21,835 bases of DNA from DASTDY01 sp035478375 (GTDB taxonomy: Bacteria > Patescibacteriota > Saccharimonadia > Saccharimonadales > EFPC-124). The notes under the pieces are model-generated. The model worked only from the letters and a program-made list of their open reading frames with translations, was not told the origin of the DNA and did not search any database. The stretch is from assembly GCA_035478375.1 (NCBI GenBank), contig DATIJQ010000025.1, forward strand, positions 1-21,835. Reading direction: 5' to 3'. Below, piece after piece: positions 1-7,483 of this stretch. A program made the position numbers and the translations under genes. Position 1 is the stretch's first letter, and every line of letters starts with the position of its first letter.

Positions 1-78
1 TCACTTTCCTGTCTCCTCAAGTAAGAAACACGGACAAATAAAAACTATAATATTGAAAAAAATAATAGTCAAGGCTCT

Positions 79-107
79 CCGACCCACAGCACAGGACTGC
101 AGGTCGG
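79..107. other. Short inverted repeat downstream of the first gene
   Basis: The arms CCGACC (79-84) and GGTCGG (102-107) can pair across a 17-base loop just past the stop of the minus-strand gene at 119. No U-tract follows in either direction, so it is not a clear intrinsic terminator. The first 118 bases hold no convincing gene. A superficial resemblance to an anticodon arm was checked and rejected. Confidence 0.2.
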
Positions 108-118
108 TGCCCAACCAA

Positions 119-577
119 TTACTTTTTGGGATGCAGCGTGAGTACGTCGGCCGATGGTGCGATTTCTTTTGCGTACACAATCTTTGCACGGTTGTTGACG
201 CTTAGGTGAACAGCCTGCAACAGTTTGCGCCAGCCATCATTCAGCGTAACTTGTACTGTAATTTTTTCTAGCCCTTCTTCTGAATCGTCATTAAGTACCG
301 CAAAAAGGCCTTGCTTTACCCACTCGCCGATTATGTCGGCGCCCTGCTTTGCGGTCAGTGATTCTTGAGGAAATAGGCGCACAATGCTCTTTGCCACAGT
401 TTGCATTGTTGTCACTTCAGCTGCGAGCTGCCCTCTAGCGATAAGTAACGCCAACATGTATCTAGCTTGGTCGGGCAGGGTTAAGGCCAACAACTCCGCA
501 GCTTGCAGACGGCCTTGGCTCCTCGTGAGCCTCTCAACAAGCGGCCGATCAGCTGCCGGCAACTCAATTTCCTGCAC
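119..577 (-). CDS. Hypothetical protein, 152 aa, cytosolic
   Basis: I do not recognise this protein. It begins at a GTG (575-577) preceded by AGGGAG seven bases upstream, which fixes the start, and ends at TAA 119-121. The 152 residues have no signal peptide or membrane segment. The N-terminal half is helical and leucine-rich (roughly residues 10-70); the C-terminal half looks more mixed, with two acidic/lysine stretches. Base composition matches the groE genes next to it. It lies downstream of groEL on the same strand but beyond groEL's intrinsic terminator, so it is probably transcribed separately; its own promoter is not obvious. The reading frame is supported by the ribosome binding site and its length. 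No function is proposed. Confidence 0.65.
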   Translation of the reverse strand: MQEIELPAADRPLVERLTRSQGRLQAAELLALTLPDQARYMLALLIARGQLAAEVTTMQTVAKSIVRLFPQESLTAKQGADIIGEWVKQGLFAVLNDDSEEGLEKITVQVTLNDGWRKLLQAVHLSVNNRAKIVYAKEIAPSADVLTLHPKK

Positions 578-637
578 GCGCGTGCTCCCTCGTCTTACGG
601 TTGGACGATTTTTACCTTACCATGTTTGTCGTAAAAC

Positions 638-668
638 AAAAAACTCTGCTATTTTGGCAGAGTTTTTT
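638..668 (-). terminator. Intrinsic terminator of groES-groEL
   Basis: A perfect 12-bp stem (638-649 with 657-668, core ACTCTGC/GCAGAGT) closes a 7-base loop. It lies 18 bases past the groEL stop. On the minus strand the GC part is followed by six U, then GUUUU. The A and T runs at both ends make it bidirectional in principle, but no plus-strand gene ends here. Confidence 0.85.
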
Positions 669-685
669 GCGTTTTTTGGCCGATT

Positions 686-2329
686 TTACATCATGCCCAT
701 GCCAGGCATGCCGCCGCCGGTTGGGGCGGGAGCTTCTTTTTCTGGGATGTCCACAACCAAGGCGCCCATTGTCAGCGCGGTGGCTGCAATGCTGACGGCG
801 TTCATGATTGCCTCTTTGGTCACGCGGGCGGGGTCGACGATGCCGGCTTTTTTGAGGTCAACCAAGTTTTCGGGGTCGTTAACGTTAAAGCCCATGCCGC
901 TTTTGGCAGTTTTAATGGCGTCCAATTTAACGTCTGGGTTAATGCCAGCGTTGTTCATAAGCTGGTAAAACGGTTGCAGCAAAGCAGTTTTGAGCACTTG
1001 GCGACCAGCCGCAATGCCGTCGTTGCCATCGGCTTTGAGTTGTTTGCTGAGGTCAACCAAGGTCACGCCGCCACCGGCTACAATGCCTTCGTCCAAAGCT
1101 GCTTTAGTTGCAGCAACAGCGTCGTCCACGCGGAACTTGGCTTCTTCAATTTCGACTTCGCTAATGCCGCCGACTTTAATAACGGCGACTTTGCCGCCCA
1201 AGGCTGCGGCGCGTTTTTCGTAGTTTTCTTTGTCGTATTCGCTGGTTGCAACTTCGGCTTGGGCGTGAATTTGCTTCACACGCTCGGCAACGTCTTTGCT
1301 GCTGCCAGCGCCTTCAATAATGGTGGTTTCGTCTTTGGTGACGATGACTTTGCGGGCCGAACCGACCACGCTTAAGTCGGCGTCTTCGAATGTTACCCCT
1401 TGTTCTTGGCTAATAACCGTTGCGCCGGTGAGTACGGCCAAGTCTTGCAAAACCTCTTTGCGGCGGTCGCCAAATGATGGCGCCTTAACGGCCACGGTAT
1501 TAAAGACACCTTTTAATTTGTTCAGAATTAAGGTGGCTTGGACTTCGCCTTCGACGTCCTCGGCAATTAATACCAAATCTTTTTTGCCAGACTGGGCCAG
1601 TTTTTCGAGCATTGGCAAGAACTGCTGCATGCTGCTGACTTTTTCGTCGGTAATGACAATGGCTGGTTTTTCGTAGACGGCTTCCATGCGGGTGGCGTCG
1701 GTGACCATGTAGGCGCTGATAAAGCCGCGGTCCATGGTAAAGCCTTCGACAACCTCAGATTCTAAGTGTAAGCCCTGGCCTTCTTCGACCGTCACCACGC
1801 CGTCTTTGCCGACTTTGCTAATAACGTCGGCGATTAATTGGCCGATTTCGGCGTCGCCAGCGCTAATAGTGGCGACTTCGGCGACGCGCTCTTTTTTGCT
1901 GCCGATGTCTTCACGCAGTTTGGCCAAGTGCTCTAAAACTTCGGCGCCAGCTTGTTCGACACCGCGGCGGAGTTCCATTGGGTTGTGGCCAGCGGCTATA
2001 AGTCGGTTGGCTTCGGCCAAAATGCTGTAGGTCAGAACAGTAACAGTGGTGGTGCCGTCGCCGGCAACGTCGTTCATTTTGCTGGCGGCTTGCTTAATGA
2101 GTTCGGCGCCGACTTTGTAACCTAAGGTTGCGTCGTCGTCTTCTGGCAGCTCAACTGCTTTTGCCACGCTCACGCCGTCGTGTGTGACGGTTGGCGCGCC
2201 GTAACTTTTACCAATAACCACGTTGCGGCCTTTGGGGCCCATGGTAACTTTAACTGCGTCATATAATGCCTTTGCGCCGCCAATTACGCGGGCGCGGGCG
2301 TCATCATCATAAAAAACTTTTTTTGCCAT
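686..2329 (-). CDS. groEL: Chaperonin GroEL (Hsp60), 60 kDa subunit
   Basis: ATP-driven chaperonin: two stacked seven-member rings that fold cytosolic proteins together with the GroES cap. The 547 residues are the usual length. Family hallmarks are present: GPKGR at 31-35, the ATP-binding DGTTT at 91-95, and a C-terminal glycine-methionine tail ending GGGMPGMGMM. Start ATG at 2327-2329 is preceded by AGGGGAT. groES lies 11 bases upstream, so the two form the standard groESL operon, with the CIRCE operator ahead of groES and an intrinsic terminator behind groEL. Regulation by the HrcA repressor is expected from CIRCE; hrcA is not in this window. Nothing is truncated or unusual in the protein. 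Confidence 0.98.
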   Translation of the reverse strand: MAKKVFYDDDARARVIGGAKALYDAVKVTMGPKGRNVVIGKSYGAPTVTHDGVSVAKAVELPEDDDATLGYKVGAELIKQAASKMNDVAGDGTTTVTVLTYSILAEANRLIAAGHNPMELRRGVEQAGAEVLEHLAKLREDIGSKKERVAEVATISAGDAEIGQLIADVISKVGKDGVVTVEEGQGLHLESEVVEGFTMDRGFISAYMVTDATRMEAVYEKPAIVITDEKVSSMQQFLPMLEKLAQSGKKDLVLIAEDVEGEVQATLILNKLKGVFNTVAVKAPSFGDRRKEVLQDLAVLTGATVISQEQGVTFEDADLSVVGSARKVIVTKDETTIIEGAGSSKDVAERVKQIHAQAEVATSEYDKENYEKRAAALGGKVAVIKVGGISEVEIEEAKFRVDDAVAATKAALDEGIVAGGGVTLVDLSKQLKADGNDGIAAGRQVLKTALLQPFYQLMNNAGINPDVKLDAIKTAKSGMGFNVNDPENLVDLKKAGIVDPARVTKEAIMNAVSIAATALTMGALVVDIPEKEAPAPTGGGMPGMGMM

Positions 2330-2340
2330 AATTATCCCCT

Positions 2341-2610
2341 TTAAATTGTTGCAATAACAGCAGATTCGCGGACACTTATAAATTTTTCGCCATCGATTTT
2401 AAGCTCGGCCAAACTTTGGGCATATTGCTTATAAATAATTCGGTCGCCAACTTTTAGGTATTTTACCTCTGGCCCGACAGCAATTACTTTTGCTAATGTC
2501 GATTGCTCTTTAGCTGCCTCGGGTAAATACAGGCCCGAGGCAGTTTTGCTTTGGGCTTCTTCGCGCGTGGCCACAATGCGGTCAGCGAGCGGTTTAATAG
2601 CTGTGCTCAT
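2341..2610 (-). CDS. groES: Co-chaperonin GroES (Hsp10)
   Basis: Cap of the GroEL folding chamber. The 89-residue length is slightly short of the common 94-97 but complete from the N-terminal IKPLADRIV strand to the last beta strand. The mobile loop that contacts GroEL is visible at about residues 21-36 (SKTASGLYLP then an acidic/lysine stretch). The middle, VGPEVKYLKVGDRIIYKQYA, is the usual GroES core. Start ATG 2608-2610 has a strong CAGGAGG seven bases upstream. It is the first gene of the groES-groEL operon and is controlled by the CIRCE element at 2659-2685. Confidence 0.97.
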   Translation of the reverse strand: MSTAIKPLADRIVATREEAQSKTASGLYLPEAAKEQSTLAKVIAVGPEVKYLKVGDRIIYKQYAQSLAELKIDGEKFISVRESAVIATI

Positions 2611-2646
2611 AAAATAACCTCCTGTTTAAGAATTTCGGCTGCTTTT

Positions 2647-2676
2647 ACTATAAACAAATTAGCAGTGTCGATGCAA
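2647..2676 (-). promoter_or_regulatory. Promoter of groES-groEL
   Basis: On the minus strand, -35 TTGCAT (2671-2676) and -10 TATAGT (2647-2652) are 18 bases apart. The -35 lies inside the CIRCE spacer, so a repressor bound at CIRCE would block polymerase directly. Predicted transcript start is near 2640, about 30 bases before the groES ATG. Confidence 0.7.
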
Positions 2677-2685
2677 GAGTGCTAA
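2659..2685. promoter_or_regulatory. CIRCE operator (HrcA-binding site)
   Basis: The CIRCE consensus is TTAGCACTC-N9-GAGTGCTAA. Read on the plus strand, the right arm GAGTGCTAA (2677-2685) is perfect, the spacer is exactly nine bases, and the left arm TTAGCAGTG (2659-2667) differs at two positions. Its place over the groE promoter is the classical one. The stop codon of the upstream small membrane gene follows immediately at 2686. Confidence 0.93.
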
Positions 2686-2853
2686 TTATTTTTTGCGTTT
2701 TGTGATAGCAACATACACCCCATAGCCTAACGTCACCCAGCCAAGCACAACAAATACAACGCCAACGATCGACGCAAAAACAAAGCCGGCCCAGGCGAGC
2801 AAAAACTCAAGAATAAGACAAACGACAAATACTACTATACTTTTACGTGACAT
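2686..2853 (-). CDS. Small two-TM membrane protein, 55 aa
   Basis: Unknown function. The protein is almost entirely two hydrophobic helices (about residues 6-23 and 26-47), with lysine/arginine at both ends (MSRKS at the N-terminus, TKRKK at the C-terminus). This suits a hairpin with both ends in the cytoplasm. I prefer the ATG at 2851-2853 because GAAGG stands six bases upstream. An in-frame ATG at 2869-2871 would add six residues but has no ribosome binding site. Its stop at 2686-2688 touches the CIRCE element, so read-through transcription could enter groES. The secreted orphan at 2913 lies upstream on the same strand. Confidence 0.6.
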   Translation of the reverse strand: MSRKSIVVFVVCLILEFLLAWAGFVFASIVGVVFVVLGWVTLGYGVYVAITKRKK

Positions 2854-2881
2854 TTTAGCCTTCACTATCATTAATTTCGTG

Positions 2882-2905
2882 GGTGTGAGGCAAGAGCCTC
2901 ACACC
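2882..2905 (-). terminator. Stable hairpin between two minus-strand genes
   Basis: A perfect 10-bp stem (2882-2891 with 2896-2905; GGTGTGAGGC on the plus strand) has a four-base loop. It sits just after the stop of the gene ending at 2913 and before the 2853 gene. It lacks a U-tract, so it may be a Rho-type or attenuating stem, or a 3' stabiliser, rather than a true intrinsic terminator. Confidence 0.45.
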
Positions 2906-2912
2906 GCACAAC

Positions 2913-3314
2913 CTACTTACAAGCATAGCCTCCGGAGTCGGTATCGCCAACGTATGGAACCCAAATCCATAAACATTGGCCGTGTACAGCGAACCAAGCG
3001 GCCTGCATTTGGAACCAGCCAGCCTTTAACATGACCTTATCTTGAAGTACTACGGCTCCGAGTGAGCTCAGCCCAGCCACAACAGGCAAAAAGATGAGTG
3101 AGGCGGCGACAAGTCCGTTTTCGGTTTTGTTGAGCGTTACAACAACACCGGTACTGTACCACTTAATCGTTACATCTTTGATGTCTACATGTGACGCGTG
3201 CACTGCCACATTGCTTATGCGGTGGTCAGCCGCAAACGCTTCACTCGGCGACACCGACAGAAGGATGATGGCAACTACCGCAATGCAAATCTTCCTAAAA
3301 ATGGATCTCAGCAA
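2913..3314 (-). CDS. Secreted hypothetical protein with signal peptide
   Basis: Not recognised. The start is a TTG (3312-3314) with AGGAG five bases upstream. The first 30 residues form a typical Sec signal: basic MLRSIFRK, a hydrophobic core, and a likely signal-peptidase site after AFA. The mature part, about 100 residues, has a hydrophobic alanine/valine stretch at about residues 68-91 that could be a membrane helix, then a tryptophan- and glycine-rich C-terminus (AGWFQMQAAWF, LWIWVPYVG) with two cysteines at about residues 115 and 132. It is probably exported to the cell surface or anchored. It diverges from the 3482 gene. No function is proposed. Confidence 0.65.
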   Translation of the reverse strand: MLRSIFRKICIAVVAIILLSVSPSEAFAADHRISNVAVHASHVDIKDVTIKWYSTGVVVTLNKTENGLVAASLIFLPVVAGLSSLGAVVLQDKVMLKAGWFQMQAAWFAVHGQCLWIWVPYVGDTDSGGYACK

Positions 3315-3358
3315 AGCGACTCCTATCAGAGACAGTGCCTAGAGTTCGGCATGGGAGT

Positions 3359-3387
3359 ATTTGAGCATAAGCTCCCTCGCGCTTCAA
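3359..3387 (-). promoter_or_regulatory. Candidate promoter for the secreted protein at 2913-3314
   Basis: On the minus strand, -35 TTGAAG (3382-3387) and an extended -10 TGC-TCAAAT (hexamer 3359-3364) are 17 bases apart. The leader would be about 38 bases and contains the AGGAG site. Confidence 0.4.
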
Positions 3388-3441
3388 TACCGATTTTTAC
3401 AAAAACCTGTGGAAAACTCCTACACTCGCCACAACGTCGGG

Positions 3442-3447
3442 TATAAT
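3442..3447 (+). promoter_or_regulatory. -10 box for the 3482 gene
   Basis: A consensus TATAAT lies 34 bases before the ATG at 3482. No good -35 is visible 16-18 bases upstream. The region carries TGTGGAAAA (close to a DnaA box) but only once, so I draw no replication conclusion. Confidence 0.45.
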
Positions 3448-3481
3448 AACTTGCGGGTTTGTTAACCAAAGAAAGGACACA

Positions 3482-4366
3482 ATGCGAGTTTCTTCACTTT
3501 TAGGCGTCTTTACCTTGCTTGACGGTGAGCTTGATCGCGCTCAGATTGCCTTTGCAGCAACGGTGTTTGACCTGGCGAGGAAGGGTTTTATTACCTTAAC
3601 GCAAGGAGACACGGCGGTACACGAGGTTATCGTCAAACGCACTCGCAAGCATGACGTGCTGGAAGTAGGTAATCGAACTGTACTAGAGAGGCTTTTTGGC
3701 GGGCAGGCTGACCAAGCAGGAGCGGTTGTTACGATCAAATCGCCCGAGTTAGTCGTACAGCGGGCCAAAAAGACTGGCGATACACAGGAACTCAAAACGT
3801 TGCGCCGCATTTACGGCGCCCAAAGTACCATGAACCTGGTCCAAGCAGCATTATTAGACCATAACTTTATAAAGCGCGTGCGACCCCTGCAATACGTGCG
3901 CAAGTGGCTTGCCCAGCTTGCGGCGGTGCTCATCGTGTTGTGCGTACTGGTGGTGCTGTTTACGAGAGAGATCGAATGGGGGTTTGTTGCTCTCGCAGGC
4001 TCAATGCTTACCTACATCTTAGTGCGCGTCGTACTGACACCTTACGCACGGCGTCGGTTCTGCCTGACAAGCCACGGTTACCTGGTAGCCAGCGCGATGC
4101 GCCACAGTCTGGGCGTTAGCGACAACGCCCGCATATCGCCAGAAAAACTGCGCGAACTCGCATTGTTTGACTTAGTAAATGTCACCGGGGCACCGGCATG
4201 GTGGCCAGGGTTATGGACGCCTGGGGTGATTAACCATATGTTCAACACAATCGCCGAATCAAGCAAACAAACGCCCACACGCGACCGTCACCAGGCGGCA
4301 AATAATCCTGCGTTTTATTTGCAGGACCCCTACGATAAGCCCAACTTTGGTCTGAGTAAGAACTAA
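3482..4366 (+). CDS. Membrane protein resembling the C-terminal part of DUF2207
   Basis: Function unknown. Residues 1-45 (LLDGELDRAQIAFAATVFDLARKGFITL) match the pattern I know from the cytoplasmic C-terminal part of DUF2207/YciQ-type membrane proteins, where a winged-helix-like element begins with a 'LLDG..D...I.A.L.DLA.RG...' stretch. A cytosolic segment follows, then two membrane helices at about 142-160 and 165-185, then about 100 residues that look cytosolic. A full DUF2207 protein has a large extracytoplasmic N-terminus, absent here. The ATG with AAGGA upstream indicates this is the real start rather than a damaged gene. The family assignment is from memory of the motif and is moderate. 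Confidence 0.6.
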   Translation: MRVSSLLGVFTLLDGELDRAQIAFAATVFDLARKGFITLTQGDTAVHEVIVKRTRKHDVLEVGNRTVLERLFGGQADQAGAVVTIKSPELVVQRAKKTGDTQELKTLRRIYGAQSTMNLVQAALLDHNFIKRVRPLQYVRKWLAQLAAVLIVLCVLVVLFTREIEWGFVALAGSMLTYILVRVVLTPYARRRFCLTSHGYLVASAMRHSLGVSDNARISPEKLRELALFDLVNVTGAPAWWPGLWTPGVINHMFNTIAESSKQTPTRDRHQAANNPAFYLQDPYDKPNFGLSKN

Positions 4367-4419
4367 CAATCCCGTTTTACAGGCGTGCTGCGTTGGTGCT
4401 AAAAAGGCATCAGCGCGGC

Positions 4420-4444
4420 CGCCTTTTAAAAATGAAAAAAGGCG
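4420..4444. terminator. Weak hairpin between convergent genes
   Basis: CGCCTTTT (4420-4427) pairs with AAAAGGCG (4437-4444) over a 9-base loop, in the 139-base gap between the convergent genes ending at 4366 and 4506. Tails are not clearly U-rich on either strand. It could serve as a shared weak terminator. Confidence 0.25.
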
Positions 4445-4505
4445 CCGTTTTGCGTGTCCCGAAGTCTTGTACGAAGGTACTACAATGGCGTTATCGCCTC
4501 AGCAA

Positions 4506-6047
4506 CTATACCGTTGCTTGCATCGTTCTAAAGATCCCATTTGGCTCGGCAATCGCCATCGCCACAATCTGGTCGGCGCGCTCTTGCGTATTTGCAACAC
4601 TATAAATGCGTAACTGCGGCGCGTTACCCGACGGCCGTATATGCGCTATGTCACCGCTACTAAAGTAAATGCGCACGCCGTCAATAGTGTTAATACCGGT
4701 AATATCGCCAAAGCCATCTTTTTTGGTAAAGAATTTTTGCAGTGCCTCGCGCACAATTGGCGTGTCAGCATTAAAAGCGCCAACAATTTTTTGTGATATT
4801 TCTGACGGGAAGTCGTTTAATAAGCCTGCTTGCGTAAACCGTTGTGGCAATGCATTAAATACGTCAGATACTTTTTGTTTGCTTTCGGTTGCAGCGAGGA
4901 GGGCGATAATTATTGGCAAAATTGCGTCGCGAGTCGGTAGTGCTTTAAGCGTGCCCTTACCCACTTGTATGTCGCCGCCCAATAAAAAGCCACCGTTTAC
5001 CTCCCAGCCGACAACACGTTTGTTGCCGGCGTGCAGGGCTTCGTCCATAATTACAATAACGTATGGGGAACCGATTTTGGTGTGCTGCCAGCGTACTTTT
5101 TTATCTGTTAAATGCATGTCGACGGCGTCGCTGGCGCTGACCGGCAAGGCGGCAAAATCGGCTTTAAGCCAGTCAGCAACGACTGCGCCAAGCACGTCGC
5201 CGCGGTGGAAGATGCCGTGTTCGTCAATGACAAACGGCCGGTCACTGTCGCCGTCGGTCGACACAATAGCAAAAACGTCGGGGTGTTGCTTGGCGATAAC
5301 TTTAAAGTAGGCTTGGTCATCAGGGGTGACGTTTTCGGTGTCGATTGGCACGAATTTATCGGAACGGCCAACGGTAATAACCTGGGCCCCTAAACCCTTT
5401 AGAATGTCGGCTAATAAATCGCGGCCAACTGCTGAATGTTGGTAAAACACCACCTTTTTGCCCGCGAGCGTTTGCGCGTCAAAAACACTTGTGTAGCGTT
5501 TGGCGTATGCTACGGCCGCTTCGGGCATTTCGGCCGGCAATGGCAGGGGTGCGGTTAAAAAACCATCGGGGGTGAAGTCGGTTGTGTCGCTTGTGTAGAG
5601 CTCACCGCGAGCAATGGCAACAGCTTCTTTAATGGCTGCTTCGTCTTCTTTTAAGACTTCGCCACCGCTTTTGTAAAATTTTATGCCGTTGCGGTCTTCG
5701 GGTATATGGCTACCGGTCACCATAATGCAGGGTGCCTTTTTTTGGAGCGCAAAATAGGCAATGGCTGGCGTGGGAATGAGCCCATAGTAGCTCGTTTGGA
5801 ACCCACAGTCGACAATGGCTTTGTGCACGGCTTTAAGTATGCGCGGTGTGCTGTGACGCAAGTCGCCTGCTAAATACACTGCGTCGCCCGGCTCTAAACC
5901 ATCAACTTGCACTAAAAAATGCAAAAAACCAACGGTGTTTATATAGCATTCCAGGTCGGTCATGTCGGTGACTAAGCCGCGGAGACCAGAGGTGCCAAAC
6001 GTAAGTTCCACTGGTTGGTATGCCAAGCGTGTGCGCAGCGCCGTCAT
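4506..6047 (-). CDS. Phosphohexomutase (phosphomannomutase/phosphoglucomutase), divergent type
   Basis: Member of the alpha-D-phosphohexomutase superfamily, which shifts phosphate between C6 and C1 of hexoses. All four functional loops can be placed in the 513 residues: N-terminal FGTSGLRG (17-24); active-site loop TGSHIPEDRNG (111-121) with the phosphoserine at S113; metal loop DGDSDR (265-270); sugar-specificity loop WEVNGG (348-353); phosphate-binding RPSGNAP (471-477). The serine and metal loops depart from the common TASHNP and DGDGDR, a form I associate with ExoC-like phosphomannomutases. Start ATG 6045-6047 has GGGGAG upstream. One base separates it from the upstream mutase gene, so the pair is an operon. 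The products would feed GDP-mannose or UDP-glucose for surface glycans. Confidence 0.9.
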   Translation of the reverse strand: MTALRTRLAYQPVELTFGTSGLRGLVTDMTDLECYINTVGFLHFLVQVDGLEPGDAVYLAGDLRHSTPRILKAVHKAIVDCGFQTSYYGLIPTPAIAYFALQKKAPCIMVTGSHIPEDRNGIKFYKSGGEVLKEDEAAIKEAVAIARGELYTSDTTDFTPDGFLTAPLPLPAEMPEAAVAYAKRYTSVFDAQTLAGKKVVFYQHSAVGRDLLADILKGLGAQVITVGRSDKFVPIDTENVTPDDQAYFKVIAKQHPDVFAIVSTDGDSDRPFVIDEHGIFHRGDVLGAVVADWLKADFAALPVSASDAVDMHLTDKKVRWQHTKIGSPYVIVIMDEALHAGNKRVVGWEVNGGFLLGGDIQVGKGTLKALPTRDAILPIIIALLAATESKQKVSDVFNALPQRFTQAGLLNDFPSEISQKIVGAFNADTPIVREALQKFFTKKDGFGDITGINTIDGVRIYFSSGDIAHIRPSGNAPQLRIYSVANTQERADQIVAMAIAEPNGIFRTMQATV

Positions 6048-6048
6048 A

Positions 6049-7383
6049 TTACTCCCCTATTGTTTCTTTAATTTTTGCGACCATGGTATCGAGTTCGTCT
6101 TGAGTGTGGGCTTCGGCGTTTAGGCGAATTACTGGTTCGGTGTTACTGGCGCGGATGTTAAACCATTTGGTTGGATATTCGACTGTTAAGCCGTCCAGCT
6201 CATCTTGCTTGCCGTCGGCAAAGGCATGACGCAGGGCAATTAACGCGCTCTGCGTGTCTTCGACTTCGAAGTTAATTTCGGGGCCCATAGCATATTTATG
6301 GTATTCATCTACTAACTGGCTGAGTTTTTTACCACTGTCGCTAATTGCCTGCATGGCGACAAGTGCGGTGATGAGGCCGCTGTCGGCGTCAAAATTTTCG
6401 ATAAAAAAGAAATGCCCGGTGGTTTCGCCGCCAAAGGGTCCACCGACTTCGCGCAGTTTGGCGCCAATATTCACGCGGCCGGCTTTGGTGCGTACTGGTT
6501 CGCCACCCCATTCTTTTATGAGTTCGAGCGTGGCGTGGCTAGTGCGGACTTCGTGCACAATTTTAGCACCGGGGAATTTTTGCAAGTAATAATGCGCGAC
6601 GATGCTCATTAAATCACTGCCCAAAACCATACGGCCCAAATCATCGACAAAACCGGCGCGGTCGCCGTCGCCGTCAAAGGCAATACCAAAATCAAGGCCG
6701 CCTGCGATAACTTTTTGCATGAGGTCCTGTAGGTTTTCGGGTTTTTGCGGGTTGGCTTCGTGGTTGGGGAAGGTGCCGTCTGGTTCAAAATACATCTGTT
6801 CGACGGTCAGCGGCAGTTTGGGCAAAATGTGCGGCAAAATCGCGCCGGCCATGCCATTGCCGGCGTCGATGGCAATATGGAAAGGTTTGAGGCCGGTCAC
6901 AAATTGCATGCAGTGCGCGACCCAATCGTCGGTGATGTCGCGGGGGGTCACGGTGCCGGGCGTGGTAGTTTCTTCCTTAAAATTATTGTTAAGCACGGCG
7001 TCGCGGATGTCGCTCAGGCCAGAATCAAGTCCAACCGGTGTCACCATATCACGGTACAACTTAATACCATTGTATTCGCCCGGATTGTGGCTGGCCGTAA
7101 TAACGCCGCCGCCGGCCAAGTTGAACTTACCGATGGCGAAATAAATCATGTCGCTGGTTACCTGGCCAATGTCCCAAACTTCTCTACCCTGTTGACGCAA
7201 GCCTTGTATAAATTGCTGGGCTAAACTGGCGGAATCTGGTCGCATGTCATGGCCAACGGCAACAATACCTTGTTGCGGCAGCCAATCGGCAAAGGCACGG
7301 CCAATTTTATTACATAGTTCATCGCTGAGCTCGCTGCCCACTTTACCTCTAATATCGTATGCCTTAAAAATAGATGAGATCAC
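6049..7383 (-). CDS. Phosphomannomutase/phosphoglucomutase, ManB/AlgC-like
   Basis: Interconverts hexose-6-phosphate and hexose-1-phosphate. The 444-residue protein carries canonical motifs: AYDIRG (8-13), TASHNP with catalytic S98 (96-101), metal-binding DGDGDR (237-242), sugar-binding GGETTGH (318-324), and a phosphate-binding loop RASNTEP (411-417). I start it at GTG 7381-7383, six bases after a perfect AGGAGG. This gives the family's normal N-terminus, ISSIFKAYDIRG. A longer frame reaching 7482 adds 33 unrelated residues and runs through the promoter. It is the first gene of a two-gene operon with the mutase at 4506. The GGETTGH form is typical of dual-specificity PMM/PGM enzymes, so I do not choose between mannose and glucose. 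Confidence 0.95.
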   Translation of the reverse strand: MISSIFKAYDIRGKVGSELSDELCNKIGRAFADWLPQQGIVAVGHDMRPDSASLAQQFIQGLRQQGREVWDIGQVTSDMIYFAIGKFNLAGGGVITASHNPGEYNGIKLYRDMVTPVGLDSGLSDIRDAVLNNNFKEETTTPGTVTPRDITDDWVAHCMQFVTGLKPFHIAIDAGNGMAGAILPHILPKLPLTVEQMYFEPDGTFPNHEANPQKPENLQDLMQKVIAGGLDFGIAFDGDGDRAGFVDDLGRMVLGSDLMSIVAHYYLQKFPGAKIVHEVRTSHATLELIKEWGGEPVRTKAGRVNIGAKLREVGGPFGGETTGHFFFIENFDADSGLITALVAMQAISDSGKKLSQLVDEYHKYAMGPEINFEVEDTQSALIALRHAFADGKQDELDGLTVEYPTKWFNIRASNTEPVIRLNAEAHTQDELDTMVAKIKETIGE

Positions 7384-7410
7384 AAAACGCCTCCTGTCGC
7401 TTAGGTATAC

Positions 7411-7434
7411 ACCAATTATAATGCATATATTGGT
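7411..7434 (-). promoter_or_regulatory. -10 box and overlapping inverted repeat upstream of the mutase operon
   Basis: On the minus strand TATAAT (7415-7420) stands 31 bases before the GTG start. The arms ACCAAT (7411-7416) and ATTGGT (7429-7434) flank and overlap it, an arrangement that would suit an operator. No strong -35 is visible at normal spacing. Confidence 0.5.
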
Positions 7435-7483
7435 TACGGCTGGCAAATAAAATTTAGACGTTAAATGAGCGGCCAACCCCAAC

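Noticed and set aside
60..120. Possible tRNA-Cys-like anticodon arm (GGACTGCAGG)
   Set aside because: The 3' side of the anticodon stem does not pair, and no acceptor stem or T arm can be drawn on either strand.
384..968. 194-codon plus-strand frame opposite groEL and the first gene
   Set aside because: It is the antisense shadow of two supported minus-strand genes and crosses the groEL terminator.
3405..3420. DnaA-box-like TGTGGAAAA suggesting an origin
   Set aside because: A single imperfect box without clustering or dnaA/dnaN nearby.
4393..4605. 70-codon plus-strand frame between convergent genes
   Set aside because: No ribosome site, runs into the mutase coding region antisense, and has no protein-like features.
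7384..7482. N-terminal extension of the ManB-like mutase
   Set aside because: Overlaps the promoter and lacks family similarity; GTG 7383 has a perfect AGGAGG.
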